A stretch of 64,000 nt of DNA from Zobellia uliginosa (GCF_900156625.1 NZ_FTOB01000001.1:248001-312000); one strand, 5' to 3'. Shown: positions 18,012-28,264, counted from the first letter of the stretch. The notes: generated from the letters alone by a model not told the origin. Made by a program: numbers and translations.

Positions 18012-18037
18012 AAAGCAGATCGAGCAAAGATAAACCG

Positions 18038-18072
18038 AGCCACAAGCGTACCTTACACTTGTGGCTTTTTTA
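18038..18072 (+). terminator. Terminator after reductase gene
   Basis: Stem AGCCACAAG / CTTGTGGCT (18038-18046 and 18058-18066) with an 11-base loop, followed by TTTTTT on the plus strand. Its right arm lies inside the 3' end of the convergent patatin gene. Confidence 0.8.
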
Positions 18073-18838
18073 ATAGTTCCTCTAACCTGCGACAGGTGTT
18101 TTCGTATCCTACGAGATAGGCTTTCTCTATACCTTTACGGTCCAATACGCCGATTTTTTCGAGTTCCTTGAACTCCATCAACAGATCACAAGCATTGAGT
18201 TTTTTGCGGTTGATGGCATAAATCATGAGTCCTGTTACCCTTCCGGTCAGTTGCAAGGAATTCTTCAAGGCGTTTTTATTCAGTTCGCCTACCACCGATA
18301 CATTACTGCCAATGATATATTCCGCTTGGCCCATTACGGGTTCCAAGGGGAAGTTGTTCATAATTCCGCCATCGGCATAAAGTTGCCCTTCCATCTCTAC
18401 GGGACTAAAAACCGGAGGCAGGGCAGCAGAGGCCAATAGGGGTCGGATCAGTTCACCTTCTGAAAAATATTCAAGATCTCCCTTTTGAAGGTTCGTGGCC
18501 ACCACGTGCAATTTCTTTTCGAGGCTATCAAAGCTGTTCTGGGGGAAATAGGTCTTGAACACATCAAAATACCTATCGGTATCTATAAATCCCGGTTTTG
18601 CTATGGTCAAGAAATTGTACCGAAATAATGGAGTTTCTTTAAAAAAGGCCATCATATCCAAAACAGAATTTCCATTGGCGTACAAGGCCCCTACCAAGGC
18701 TCCCACGCTACTACCTCCCACTACCTGTGCCGAAAGGCCAAACTCGTTCATCGCTTGTATAAGGCCAATATGCGCCATACCGCGCACCCCTCCGCCCGAA
18801 AGCACAAGACCAATTGATTTTGTTTGTATATCGTTCAT
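18053..18838 (-). CDS. Patatin-like phospholipase family protein
   Basis: Lipid acyl hydrolase with a Ser-Asp dyad. The oxyanion motif GGGVRG is at 15-20, the nucleophile is Ser44 in GGSSVG, and the catalytic aspartate is Asp156 in ADGGIMNNF. The 261-residue length and lack of signal peptide match small cytoplasmic bacterial patatins (RssA-like). It is 34 bases downstream of the nucleoside hydrolase gene and could share its transcript. Confidence 0.93.
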   Translation of the reverse strand: MNDIQTKSIGLVLSGGGVRGMAHIGLIQAMNEFGLSAQVVGGSSVGALVGALYANGNSVLDMMAFFKETPLFRYNFLTIAKPGFIDTDRYFDVFKTYFPQNSFDSLEKKLHVVATNLQKGDLEYFSEGELIRPLLASAALPPVFSPVEMEGQLYADGGIMNNFPLEPVMGQAEYIIGSNVSVVGELNKNALKNSLQLTGRVTGLMIYAINRKKLNACDLLMEFKELEKIGVLDRKGIEKAYLVGYENTCRRLEELLKKPQV

Positions 18839-18872
18839 TGTAGTTTGTCTGAAAGTCGCACTACGAAGGTAT

Positions 18873-19793
18873 TTATTTCAACAGACTATCCATTAATTTT
18901 TTATGATAACCCGAAACTACATCATAGCAGTACTTTACGGGAAAACCTTCACTTTTATCGCAAAGCAGATAGGCCTTAAAAACCTGTTTGTCATTTTCCC
19001 TAACGGTATCGTCTTGGTGTATTTCAAGCCGCGCGTTCAGTGCTTCGCATACAATATCTTCCGGGGCGATGATATAGTGGCTTGCCAGCACGTCAAAGGG
19101 GTTGAAACCCTCAGCACCCTGGTCGAGCCATTGTTGCAACCAGGCCCTAGAAGCCTTGGCCAACCATTGGTTGCCCTTATCCCCTTGCTCCAAAAGATCT
19201 AAGTCTTCCGCTTTTAACCACACCTTGCTCGAAATTTCGAAGGGACAAAGGGTTACCGGTACACCGTGTTCGAACATTACCCGAAAGGCCACATTATCCA
19301 AATCAAAATTAAGGTCTTGCGCATGATTGCCTTTATTGCCGATCTTAAAATAATCTTGGGGGGTTCTACGGCCGGCGACGAGCACGACCTCCAAGATTCG
19401 GGATTTCAACTCAGGATATTTTAAAAGCAAGAGCCCTATATTCGTGGCCGGACCGATGGCCATGATGACCATAGGCTGTTTTTTCAGCGCTTCTGCCAAG
19501 GCTTCTACCGCTTCGTTACTCTTTACCCCCTTCAAATCTATAGCTTCACCAGCCCCTTTAAAAACCGGTATTTCACCCAAGGCAAAATCTGAACTCATCT
19601 GTTGGCTCAGCGGGTAGGAGTTTTCGATAAGGGTATTTCCAAAAACGGCACTGATACCGCATATTTCAACATTATCGGCCTTCATCAATTGTAAAACGGC
19701 ATATCCATCGTCTACATCGCAGTAACCTTCACGCTTATGCCTCGTCATACCTACGGAAAGATCGGTGTCTATCCATACCATTTTCTTCGTCAT
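18873..19793 (-). CDS. Inosine/uridine-preferring-type nucleoside hydrolase family protein
   Basis: Cleaves the N-glycosidic bond of ribonucleosides or related compounds in the cytoplasm. Calcium-binding and active-site elements are recognisable: DTD at 8-10, DVDDG shortly after, AVFGNT, AIGPATNIG, NFDLDN and FNPFDVL. Between the first aspartates there are some 15 extra residues (SVGMTRHKREGYC) compared with the usual DTDPGxDDA, so substrate choice may differ from inosine or uridine. Start is ATG 19793 (a GTG precedes it). It ends a block with an ABC importer and SusCD. Confidence 0.85.
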   Translation of the reverse strand: MTKKMVWIDTDLSVGMTRHKREGYCDVDDGYAVLQLMKADNVEICGISAVFGNTLIENSYPLSQQMSSDFALGEIPVFKGAGEAIDLKGVKSNEAVEALAEALKKQPMVIMAIGPATNIGLLLLKYPELKSRILEVVLVAGRRTPQDYFKIGNKGNHAQDLNFDLDNVAFRVMFEHGVPVTLCPFEISSKVWLKAEDLDLLEQGDKGNQWLAKASRAWLQQWLDQGAEGFNPFDVLASHYIIAPEDIVCEALNARLEIHQDDTVRENDKQVFKAYLLCDKSEGFPVKYCYDVVSGYHKKLMDSLLK

Positions 19794-19842
19794 CACTATC
19801 TAAATTTAGTATTGTCTTTTAACTCAACTTTTTTGGGGATTA

Positions 19843-20562
19843 TTATCTTAAGCCTCCCCAAAATTCGATTTCATTTTGTACCCCCGTTTGCGGATCTTGA
19901 ATAAAATCTTTCTTGTCGCTATAAACGGTTAAAAGTCCGTTTTGCATAAAACCGATTTGGTCGCCCATCAATACGGCCTCCTTTAGGTCGTGGGTCACAA
20001 AAAGGGATGTAATATCATATTCCGCCGTCAGTTTTTTGAACAGTTCTTGCATCCGTTGCCTTGTGCCCGTATCCAAACTACCGAAGGGTTCGTCCAAGAG
20101 CAAAAGTGAGGGATTGGTACTAATGGCCCGCCCAAATGAAACACGCTGCCGTTGGCCGCCCGAGAGCTGGTTCGGCATTTTTTCGGCCTGCCCCTCAAGT
20201 TCAAGGCTATGCAGCATATGCCCTACCTTTTCCTTTATTAAACCTTCCGGTATTTTTTTTAGCCTTAATCCAAAAGCAATGTTTTCGTATGCATTCAAAT
20301 GCGGAAACAATAAGTCTTCCTGATATAGGTAAACGATGTTGCGCTTCTCAGGTCGGGTCTCCGTAATATCCTCTCCATCCAATAGGATCTTTCCCGAATC
20401 GGGCGATAAAAGCCCCCCTATGGTCTTGAGCATGGTGGTCTTGCCACAGCCCGATTTCCCCAAAATGCTCAAGGTCTGCTTGGCCTTCAGCGAAAAGCTC
20501 AGGTCTTTGACCACTTTTTCGGCACCGAAACTTTTTATAATATGCTGAACCTCAAGAAACAT
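19843..20562 (-). CDS. ABC importer ATP-binding protein (YnjD-like)
   Basis: Powers the two permeases encoded upstream. Walker A GKSGCGKTT (35-43), Q-loop YQEDLLFPH, signature LSGGQRQRV (133-141) and Walker B LLLLDEPFGSLD are all intact. It resembles ATPases of the YnjBCD, thiamine, iron and sulfate group. ATG at 20562 overlaps the permease stop as TGATG, so the two are translationally coupled. Confidence 0.93.
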   Translation of the reverse strand: MFLEVQHIIKSFGAEKVVKDLSFSLKAKQTLSILGKSGCGKTTMLKTIGGLLSPDSGKILLDGEDITETRPEKRNIVYLYQEDLLFPHLNAYENIAFGLRLKKIPEGLIKEKVGHMLHSLELEGQAEKMPNQLSGGQRQRVSFGRAISTNPSLLLLDEPFGSLDTGTRQRMQELFKKLTAEYDITSLFVTHDLKEAVLMGDQIGFMQNGLLTVYSDKKDFIQDPQTGVQNEIEFWGGLR

Positions 20563-21335
20563 CAAACTAATTTTTTAAACACATAACGTTTGTTAAAATA
20601 CAATAAAACCACGGGTGGAAAAATCAATAGGCAACAACTTAAGGCGCCATAATAATAATTGGCTTCCTTAATGAACATGAATACCTTGATCGTCAGGGTC
20701 TGCACTTTTCCGATACCAATGATCGAGGTGAGTCCGTATTCGAACCAAGAAATAAGAAAGGTCTGAAAAAAGCAGATCATCAAAAGACCTTTGGCCAAGG
20801 GCAATACCACTTTTGTATAGGTCTGCCACTTGTTGCCGCCTAAGGTAGCCACCAAATCTTCATAACTCTTTACTTTTTCATTCCAAAAACTACTGAAAAA
20901 CAGCAGGGCATATGGAAAGGCGATGATAAACTGAGCCACCACTACACCGGTCATATTGCCGAACAGGCCCATCTTTAAAAAGAAAAAACTCAGGCATGCC
21001 GCAAACACGACCGGCGCCAAGATGTACGGGAAATAAGCCAATAGCGTTAAGGTTCTTTTCTTGGGATGGTAAAAAACCGCCTTACTGATCATAAACCCGG
21101 AAGCCGTAGAAAAAACCGCCACCGAGAGCGAAATCAATAAAGAAGAGAAAAAACTCCTTAGTAGTCCCGTTTCTGAACCAAAAACGGTGACCCAGTTCTT
21201 CAATCCAAGGTATGAAGGCCACACTTCGGGAAAGCGCCACTCTGAAGCCAATGATAAAAAGACCAGGTACACAAACGGAAACAAGATCAACAGCACCGCC
21301 AGACTCAGCACAAAAGGTTTCCAATTAACTCGCAT
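20562..21335 (-). CDS. ABC importer permease 2 (YnjC C-terminal-half-like)
   Basis: A 257-residue inner-membrane protein with six hydrophobic segments and the binding-protein-dependent transport motif near DLVATLGGNKWQTYTKVVLPLAKG (the EAA loop that contacts the ATPase). ATG at 21335 overlaps the first permease by 11 bases; a TTG at 21368 is less likely. Together with permease 1 it corresponds to the single fused permease YnjC of E. coli. Confidence 0.9.
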   Translation of the reverse strand: MRVNWKPFVLSLAVLLILFPFVYLVFLSLASEWRFPEVWPSYLGLKNWVTVFGSETGLLRSFFSSLLISLSVAVFSTASGFMISKAVFYHPKKRTLTLLAYFPYILAPVVFAACLSFFFLKMGLFGNMTGVVVAQFIIAFPYALLFFSSFWNEKVKSYEDLVATLGGNKWQTYTKVVLPLAKGLLMICFFQTFLISWFEYGLTSIIGIGKVQTLTIKVFMFIKEANYYYGALSCCLLIFPPVVLLYFNKRYVFKKLV

Positions 21336-22179
21336 AGGCTCTTTTTCTTTTAGGGAGAAACAAGGCAAGGGCCGCTACCGAAACCAGCAGGGTATATAGT
21401 ACGGCCACCACATATCCTTCTGAAATCTTATCCAGGTCGTATTGTTTGATTTCCTGAATAATAAGCACCGATAGCATTTGTGGTGATTCTTGCCCCAAAA
21501 TTAAAGGGACTTCATAAGCGCCCAGTAGAAAGATAAAATAGAGTATGATAAGCACCCATGTCTTTCGGATAAGGATAGGAAGAAATACGCAGTGCACCAC
21601 TTGTCGGCTATTGGCCCCAAGGGATTGGGCCAATATCGAAAGCTCTTCAATCCGTTCGTTCTTGTACACATTCAAAAAGAGCAGTACAAAAAAAGGCATG
21701 ACCATAGTGATAAAAGAAAGTATAATTCCGACGGCCAGGCCATCATTGACCAAATCGGGAAACTGCGAAGCCTCGGTAATAAATCCAAGTTTGTGGCTTA
21801 TCCGCGCAAAAAAACCACCTTTGGAAAAAAGCTGAAAGGTAAAGAAGCCGGTAACAATGCCCGGTATGGCCAAGGGCAAATAAATGACGAAGGACAAGAT
21901 GCGTTTTTCCAATTGCCTTCTAAACTTGAGGGTGACCCATAGGGCCCCTCCTACGGAAAGGCTTACGGCCACCAATGCAATTACAACACTATAGCCCAAG
22001 GATTTAAAAAATGTGCCCGAAGCCAGCACCGACTCCCAGAACCGCAGGGTAAAACCCTGGTTCGCCACGCCTATTATACCAAAGCTATACAACAGGGCGT
22101 ATACAAAGGCAGCAGCAAATGGTACCACACCAATGGCGACAAACAATACTATCCCTATGTTCGGTTTTTTAGTTTTCAA
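21325..22179 (-). CDS. ABC importer permease 1 (YnjC N-terminal-half-like)
   Basis: A 284-residue inner-membrane protein with six hydrophobic segments and an EAA-type loop (LAQSLGANSRQVVHCVFLPIL). It probably starts with TTG at 22179, inside the last codons of the binding-protein gene, since no ATG or GTG fits; stop and start overlap by 11 bases. It forms a heterodimer with permease 2. Confidence 0.88.
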   Translation of the reverse strand: MKTKKPNIGIVLFVAIGVVPFAAAFVYALLYSFGIIGVANQGFTLRFWESVLASGTFFKSLGYSVVIALVAVSLSVGGALWVTLKFRRQLEKRILSFVIYLPLAIPGIVTGFFTFQLFSKGGFFARISHKLGFITEASQFPDLVNDGLAVGIILSFITMVMPFFVLLFLNVYKNERIEELSILAQSLGANSRQVVHCVFLPILIRKTWVLIILYFIFLLGAYEVPLILGQESPQMLSVLIIQEIKQYDLDKISEGYVVAVLYTLLVSVAALALFLPKRKRAYAS

Positions 22180-23392
22180 TTACCTTTTTTCTAAAATCTT
22201 CGTACAAACGTATCATATATTCGGGGGCGGGTTCAGCAATGGCATTGGCCTCCAGTTCCTCTAAGATAGGTCCGTACTGGCGTTTACGTGCTTCCAAGAA
22301 CTTATCTTTCCATTCGAGTTCAAGCTTATCCATGGCCAAAACGGTATTGGAATCCATTCCGTTTGCATCTGCCTTTTTAAATTGCGCCTCAGGGGAAAGC
22401 AAAAAATTAATGACCTGCATGGCCCCCGCTTTTTGAGGTGCATTATAAAGAATTCCCAAGTAATTTGAGTTTCTTATGGTGCCGTTTTCCCACGCATAAC
22501 CTTTCGTAGTTTTCGGATAAAGACCGTTCAGTACTTTATCTTCTATTCCCCCCTCACTAAATCCATAGGCAATAAGCAATTCCCCATTGGCATAAAGCTG
22601 GTGCATTTTAGATTGTTCCTTGGGAAAAGTGCGTCCCTCCTTCCAAAAATACCGTTTGTTATCGTTGATGAATTTCCAGAGTTTTTCAGATAGCTCCTTG
22701 TATTTTTTTTCATCGAACGGGCCATTTAGTGCATTGGGACTTCCTCCCAATTCTGCCAATAAACTCTTTAAAAGGGTCATTCCTGTAAAATCGTTCGATA
22801 TGGTAAAAGTACCGGGGTGTTCTTTGATGAAATTTTCGAGTTCAGGAATGTTTTTTGGCGGGTTAGGCACCTTCTTATAATCGTATACGATTGCAAATTG
22901 ATTTATGCTCCACGGGGCTTCCATGCCATTAATAGGCTGCTGGAAATCGGTACTGATGAAGCTGTCTTCAAAATTGATCAAAGCGGCATTGGGAAGCTGT
23001 TCTACGAACGGCCCCCATAAGCCATTTATCTTTCTCAATTGAAAAAATGTCTCCCCATTGATCCACACCATGTCTACTTGGCCTTCTTCTATATCGGCTT
23101 GTTTTTCGCCCATGACCAATTGCACTATTTCCGGACCTTGCCCTCCGCTGATTTGCAGGTCGATGTTGTATTTTTCCTTTACACTAGGTACCACATAATT
23201 ATTGATATAATCGTTAATGGCGGTACTGCCCTGCCACATCATAAAATTGACCGTGGTTCCACGGGCCTCGGACGCAATCGATTCCCAGGTCGCCGTTTTC
23301 AGACGTTCATCGTTCTTTGAGGCTTTCTCCCCGCAGGAAAGCAGGATTGTCCCCAATAATAAACCGAATAGTATATAATTGATTTTCCTCAT
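22169..23392 (-). CDS. ABC importer substrate-binding lipoprotein (YnjB-like)
   Basis: Lipoprotein (LGTILLSC, Cys20) that captures the substrate outside the inner membrane. It matches E. coli YnjB through its length: TVNFMMWQGSTAINDYINNYV, VDMVWINGETFFQLR, APWSINQFAIVYD, PGTFTISNDFTGM and NFLLSPEAQFKKADA. YnjBCD belongs to the thiamine/iron/spermidine-type ABC importers, and its substrate is not settled. Having a full ABC importer beside SusCD is unusual in this phylum, where inner-membrane uptake usually uses secondary transporters. Confidence 0.9.
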   Translation of the reverse strand: MRKINYILFGLLLGTILLSCGEKASKNDERLKTATWESIASEARGTTVNFMMWQGSTAINDYINNYVVPSVKEKYNIDLQISGGQGPEIVQLVMGEKQADIEEGQVDMVWINGETFFQLRKINGLWGPFVEQLPNAALINFEDSFISTDFQQPINGMEAPWSINQFAIVYDYKKVPNPPKNIPELENFIKEHPGTFTISNDFTGMTLLKSLLAELGGSPNALNGPFDEKKYKELSEKLWKFINDNKRYFWKEGRTFPKEQSKMHQLYANGELLIAYGFSEGGIEDKVLNGLYPKTTKGYAWENGTIRNSNYLGILYNAPQKAGAMQVINFLLSPEAQFKKADANGMDSNTVLAMDKLELEWKDKFLEARKRQYGPILEELEANAIAEPAPEYMIRLYEDFRKKVIEN

Positions 23393-23471
23393 TTTTTAAA
23401 CTTGATGGTTATCTGTGGCCCTTAGTCGCTTAATCTGCTGAACCTTTAAAAAACTTCCTTATCATCTTAAA

Positions 23472-24914
23472 TTAATCTTTTTCCCACCAAGATGGGCTGT
23501 TGATATTATCCCCACCGATACGTTCGGCCGCGGTCTTGTAATTGACACTATTGGTCGCTTGCTCAGACTCCGGATATAAATACCGAACGGGATATTTATT
23601 GTCGTTCAAATTGTCCGGCCCGGGCTTCAGGTTGGGAATGCCCGTTCTGCGCACGTTAAACCACGCCTCATGACCATTGGAAATTAGACTGAACCACTTT
23701 TGGGTCATAATCTTGGTCAAGTTATCGGTACCGTTGAGGGCCACTGCCTCTTGGTCAAGGTATCCTTCGGGAAGCCCCACCTCATAATATTCGAAACTAG
23801 CCGCAATACCCGCTTCGTAATAGGCTTCAACATCACCGGTAATATACCCTCTTTCCGCAGCTTCCGCCAAAGCGAATTGAACCTCTGCATATTGCATAAA
23901 TTGGGCATCTACCCCGTCAGGTACATCCCTAAAAATAGCGCCGAACAAAGAAATATCATTTAGGTCGATACCCTTTTCCGCAATGGTTTCCCGGTCTTGA
24001 CCGTTACGCAAGCCCTTATATTCGGGTATACCCGCATTAACGCTGGCCTGTGTAGGTTTGTAGAGCACCTCTACCCTTGGGTCGTTCCATAGCGTCAATA
24101 CCGAATCTACCGTTGTTGTCATACGGTGCTCTTGGTACAATCCCAAAGACGACAAGCTCATAGGGTATTGGTTCGGGGCGGAATTTAAATAGGGCAATAC
24201 CGCATTATCGGCATTCGACTGCATCAGTTTGCCAGAACCGGCCAAAGCCTGTATCTCTGAATAATCGGTCAAGCGTTTACTGATGCGCATAAGGTACCGT
24301 AAACGCAATGAATTGGCAAAACGCACCCATTTGTTCAGGTCTCCGTTAAATAACACGTCGCCACTTATAGTCGCATTAGAGTTTTCCAAGCTAGTGGCGG
24401 CACGCTCCAAAACGGCGAGAATTCCCGTTTCGGGATCGGTATAAATACTTTCCTGGGTGTCGTAGACAGGCGTAAACTGCCCATCGAGGGCCTTTACGGC
24501 TTCGGTATAGGGCACGTCTCCCCATAAATCGGTGAGTTGGGAGAATAGAAAGCTCTGCATAATATCGCCTACGGCATTATAGGCTTCGTTAGTTCCCGGT
24601 AGTTCCCGCATTGATTTGATGTCGCTCAGCAATTGAAAAATGATATTCCAATATTCGCTGTTCGTTCCCATTTCATAGCGGTCGATTCGTTCAAATTCTA
24701 CACTGGCGGCAAACTGTTCGATATAATTTGCCAAACGAAACCCTTGATAGAAGGCATTTTGGTCGGCTTCAACCGAAATAACGTTCGCCAATAAAAACTG
24801 CGGATCTACATTTTCCGGGGCGTTGGGATTTTCATTGAGTTCCTCAAAATCATCGGTACATGCACCCAGCAGTCCGATACCCCCTATAAAACCCAATATA
24901 TATAATTTTTTCAT
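23472..24914 (-). CDS. SusD/RagB-like outer-membrane lipoprotein
   Basis: Surface lipoprotein forming the lid of a SusCD transporter. Start ATG 24914 (MKKLYILG) gives lipobox LLGAC with Cys19; an upstream ATG at 24941 is less suited. The start DDFEELNENPNAPENVDPQFLLANV and the end region (KWFSLISNGHEAWFNVRRTGIPNLKPG, then RYLYPESEQATNSVNY) are typical of the SusD-like_2 subfamily. It follows susC by 39 bases. Substrate cannot be read from sequence, and no glycoside hydrolase is nearby. Confidence 0.95.
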   Translation of the reverse strand: MKKLYILGFIGGIGLLGACTDDFEELNENPNAPENVDPQFLLANVISVEADQNAFYQGFRLANYIEQFAASVEFERIDRYEMGTNSEYWNIIFQLLSDIKSMRELPGTNEAYNAVGDIMQSFLFSQLTDLWGDVPYTEAVKALDGQFTPVYDTQESIYTDPETGILAVLERAATSLENSNATISGDVLFNGDLNKWVRFANSLRLRYLMRISKRLTDYSEIQALAGSGKLMQSNADNAVLPYLNSAPNQYPMSLSSLGLYQEHRMTTTVDSVLTLWNDPRVEVLYKPTQASVNAGIPEYKGLRNGQDRETIAEKGIDLNDISLFGAIFRDVPDGVDAQFMQYAEVQFALAEAAERGYITGDVEAYYEAGIAASFEYYEVGLPEGYLDQEAVALNGTDNLTKIMTQKWFSLISNGHEAWFNVRRTGIPNLKPGPDNLNDNKYPVRYLYPESEQATNSVNYKTAAERIGGDNINSPSWWEKD

Positions 24915-24953
24915 TGTTTTAATTTTTTGATTTCCGATCATCCTTCCTTCCCT

Positions 24954-27900
24954 TTAAAAATCAGTTTTAACACTAAAGCCGAAACTTCTTGTGGAGGGAT
25001 ATGAAAAGTCTTCCACCCCATAGACGATCCGCTGTTCTTGTAGCGCATTCAGTTCTGGATCGAAATGCGGGTTTTCGGTAAACAGCAATAAATTACTACC
25101 TACCAAGCCCAATTTAATGTTCTGAAAACCGATAGATTTCGACACTTTTTCAGGAAGGTTGTAATACAGGCCCACTTGGCGCAACTTCACATAGGAAGCA
25201 CTGTAAAGGGCGCTGTCTTCATTCCCTCGATCATAAAAGTTGTTGTAAAACTGGCTGGCAGGTACCGAGGTGGTATTCGGTACGTATTGTGGGTTTTCTA
25301 CCGTACCCACGTTCACGACCCCATCGCCGATAATACCTTCTTCACGCCCGACCAAGGTTTCTTTTAAAACACCGGAAGTACTCCCTAACGCCTTAATACG
25401 GGAAACAATGGTTCCGCCCTTCCGCCAATCGAAAAGTACGGTCAAGTCAATATTTTTATAGGAAAACCTATTATTGAAACCTAGGGTAAAATCAGGATTG
25501 TAATTGCCCAAAAGCCTTAAGTTTCCATCTTGGATCGGAAGTCCGTTGGCACCGTACAGCGTTTTTCCATCGACCTCAACAAAACCGGTACCGTACATAT
25601 CGCCTACACGACCATTTTCCTTAGCGATATAAAAAACGGTATTGGAGCCTCCCCCACCGGAAAAAATATTGGCCGTGCCCGTTACAAACTGGTCGACCCC
25701 ATCGGGCAACTTGGTCACTTCACTGCGGTAGGTTGAGAAATTCACCGATGATTGCCACCCGAAATCTTCGGAACGTAGCAAGGCGGCACTCACCAAGGCT
25801 TCAAAACCACGGGTTCTTACTTCTCCCCCGTTTACGTTAAAGTTCGCGAAACCACTGGTCTGTGATATGGGCCGTGAGATGATCTGGTCGATACTGGTGT
25901 TCTGATACCCGGCCAGGTCCAATTGAAGCCTTCCGCCTAAAAACCAAGCTTCCACACCCCCTTCTAAGGCATTCAAGCGCTCGGGCCTTAGATTGGCATT
26001 TTTCAATACCGTTTCATTGGTCACCCTAAAACTAGACCCGTAATTTTGGTTGAACACAAAATTCTGCACGTTTTGGTAGGGGTCGGTGTCATTGCCTACA
26101 CTGGCCGCACTGAACCTCAGGTTTAGATACGATATGGCTTCGGGCAAGGTAAACATGTTACTCACCACATAACTGAGTCCCCCTGAATAATAGCCAAAAG
26201 AATTGCTATCACTTGGCAGTGTACTACTCCAGTCGTTTCGGAAAGTGGCATCAAAATAAAGGGAGTTTTTATAAGACAGGTTAGCGCTGGCATATACACT
26301 GTTGATGCGTTTGCGGAATTTCTGGCTGTCGCCCTTTAAAGGAGTCCGCGAATTGGCCAAGGTATAAATGCCCGGAATGGCCAATTGTGAGGCTTCGGAG
26401 TATTTGTATTGAATATCTTGATCGAAACGGTTGCCTCCTGCCGATAGGTTGTATTTTACATCTTCATTGATCTTATCGGAATAAGAAAGAAGAAAATCGG
26501 TATTCAATTCCCGAAAACGCACATCGTCTTCGCGATAGGTACCCAAGGGATTCTGGTTGGTACTGACCGCTCGGCGAAACTCCCTTTTATCATCGTAGGT
26601 ATCGATACCTGCCCGAAGGCTTAAACTCAATTTATCGGAGATATCGTACGTAGCGGACGCATTACCTAAAATACGGTTTTTGTTGAAGCTATTGGTGTTC
26701 TCAAAAACGGTCAGGTACGGATTGGTCAGCCACAGGTAGTTAAAGTCAAAATGTTGTATTCCCTCTTGACCGGCCTGCCAGTAGTCGCGCAACGATTCGA
26801 TATTGGTCTGACGGCCCGTCCAGTTGAACCCATATAGCGGATTTTCGTATCCATAGCCCAAATTAGGACGGTTGCCACTACGTGTATTGATATAGTTAAG
26901 GAAGGCCTTGACCTTGAGTTTCTCATGTAGGCTTTGGTCGACGCTAATGGCGAGACCGTTACGTTTTAGGTCCGTATTGGGAACGATGCCGTTGTTCTTC
27001 AGGTTACTGTACGACAAGCGTGCACTCCCTTTTTCACCGCCCGTACTGATCGAAATATTGTTTTGATAGGTTACGCCCGTTTCAAAGAAATTCCGAACGT
27101 TATCGGGCCTTGATACCCAAGGTGTGGGGGTGATATCGGTAAACGAGCCGTCGGGCCGTGTCCTTGAGATGACATCGCCCGCACGAACGGGGTTTCCTTC
27201 AATATCAACGGAAGGGCTATCGAACTGGGGGATCAACTGTCCTTGATCCAAACGCGGACCATAACTACTGATTCCCCCATCGTTTATACCGGCCCCTATT
27301 CCGTTTTGAAAGGCATACTCGCCATTGGACCCTCCACCGTATTCATTTTGATAATCAGGCAAGGTCAACAAAGTCTCTACGGTCAACGTGCTGTTAATAC
27401 TTATGCCAAGACCTTTTTTCTTTCTGCCCCTTTTGGTCGTGATGACGACGACACCATTGGCTGCCCGCGCCCCATATAAGGCCGCTGAACCTGCTCCCTT
27501 TAAAATGGAAATGGAAGCAATGTCATCAGGACTGATATCGGCGCCCCCATTACCAAAATCCACTTCTTGAAGTGCGCCATCGTTTACCAGGTCACTCGTA
27601 ATCTGCTCGTTGCTAATAGGCACCCCATCAACCACGAATAAGGGCTGGTTGCTTCCGCCCAAAGAATTCTCGCCACGGATAACGATACGTGAGGAAGCCC
27701 CCACGCCCGATGAGCCGTTCGTAATCTGAACACCGGCGACACGACCCGCCAGACTGTTTACCATATTGGTAAGGGGTACTTCGGTAAGCTGTTCGGCCTT
27801 TACCGTGGTTACCGCGGAAACCAGCGATTGTTTCTCGCGTTCAATTCCCAGAGCCGTTACCACGATTTCATCGAGCTGCTCTGAAGACAGTTCAAGGATA

Positions 27901-28172
27901 ATTCGGTCGGGCAGGCTTCCGTTGACCGTTTTTATTTCTTTCGTTGTGTAGCCTATAGAGGCAATACTAATCGTAAAATCAGTGGCATCGGTCCGAAGGG
28001 TAAAAAAACCCGATTCATCGGTGACCACATAATTATTGGTTCCAAGTTCGTTTACCGTTGCATAGGGTACGGGCAAATTCTCGGTATCCACTAACCTTGC
28101 AGTATATGAATTGGTCTGACCAAAAGCCAAGACCGCACATAGCTGCATAAGCGCTATCATAGCTGTTTTCAT
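24954..28172 (-). CDS. SusC/RagA-like TonB-dependent outer-membrane transporter
   Basis: About 1072 residues. Order: signal peptide (MKTAMIALMQL...AFGQ), carboxypeptidase-regulatory-like domain (about 25-95), TonB box region LDEIVVTALGIEREK, plug domain (RVAGVQITNGSSGVG, RIVIRGENSLGG, PLFVVDGVPI) and a beta-barrel ending in FGFSVKTDF with a terminal aromatic. It imports the substrate caught by SusD. ATG 28172 is preferred to GTG 28244, which would put 24 unrelated residues before the signal peptide. Confidence 0.96.
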   Translation of the reverse strand: MKTAMIALMQLCAVLAFGQTNSYTARLVDTENLPVPYATVNELGTNNYVVTDESGFFTLRTDATDFTISIASIGYTTKEIKTVNGSLPDRIILELSSEQLDEIVVTALGIEREKQSLVSAVTTVKAEQLTEVPLTNMVNSLAGRVAGVQITNGSSGVGASSRIVIRGENSLGGSNQPLFVVDGVPISNEQITSDLVNDGALQEVDFGNGGADISPDDIASISILKGAGSAALYGARAANGVVVITTKRGRKKKGLGISINSTLTVETLLTLPDYQNEYGGGSNGEYAFQNGIGAGINDGGISSYGPRLDQGQLIPQFDSPSVDIEGNPVRAGDVISRTRPDGSFTDITPTPWVSRPDNVRNFFETGVTYQNNISISTGGEKGSARLSYSNLKNNGIVPNTDLKRNGLAISVDQSLHEKLKVKAFLNYINTRSGNRPNLGYGYENPLYGFNWTGRQTNIESLRDYWQAGQEGIQHFDFNYLWLTNPYLTVFENTNSFNKNRILGNASATYDISDKLSLSLRAGIDTYDDKREFRRAVSTNQNPLGTYREDDVRFRELNTDFLLSYSDKINEDVKYNLSAGGNRFDQDIQYKYSEASQLAIPGIYTLANSRTPLKGDSQKFRKRINSVYASANLSYKNSLYFDATFRNDWSSTLPSDSNSFGYYSGGLSYVVSNMFTLPEAISYLNLRFSAASVGNDTDPYQNVQNFVFNQNYGSSFRVTNETVLKNANLRPERLNALEGGVEAWFLGGRLQLDLAGYQNTSIDQIISRPISQTSGFANFNVNGGEVRTRGFEALVSAALLRSEDFGWQSSVNFSTYRSEVTKLPDGVDQFVTGTANIFSGGGGSNTVFYIAKENGRVGDMYGTGFVEVDGKTLYGANGLPIQDGNLRLLGNYNPDFTLGFNNRFSYKNIDLTVLFDWRKGGTIVSRIKALGSTSGVLKETLVGREEGIIGDGVVNVGTVENPQYVPNTTSVPASQFYNNFYDRGNEDSALYSASYVKLRQVGLYYNLPEKVSKSIGFQNIKLGLVGSNLLLFTENPHFDPELNALQEQRIVYGVEDFSYPSTRSFGFSVKTDF

Positions 28173-28264
28173 TAAAAATCTTATAAAGGAAGTTGTTATT
28201 TGTTTTTTGAGAGGGAAACCGCCGTGATAGGGCCGTTTTCCCACTTAACCTAAAATAGGTTCAA

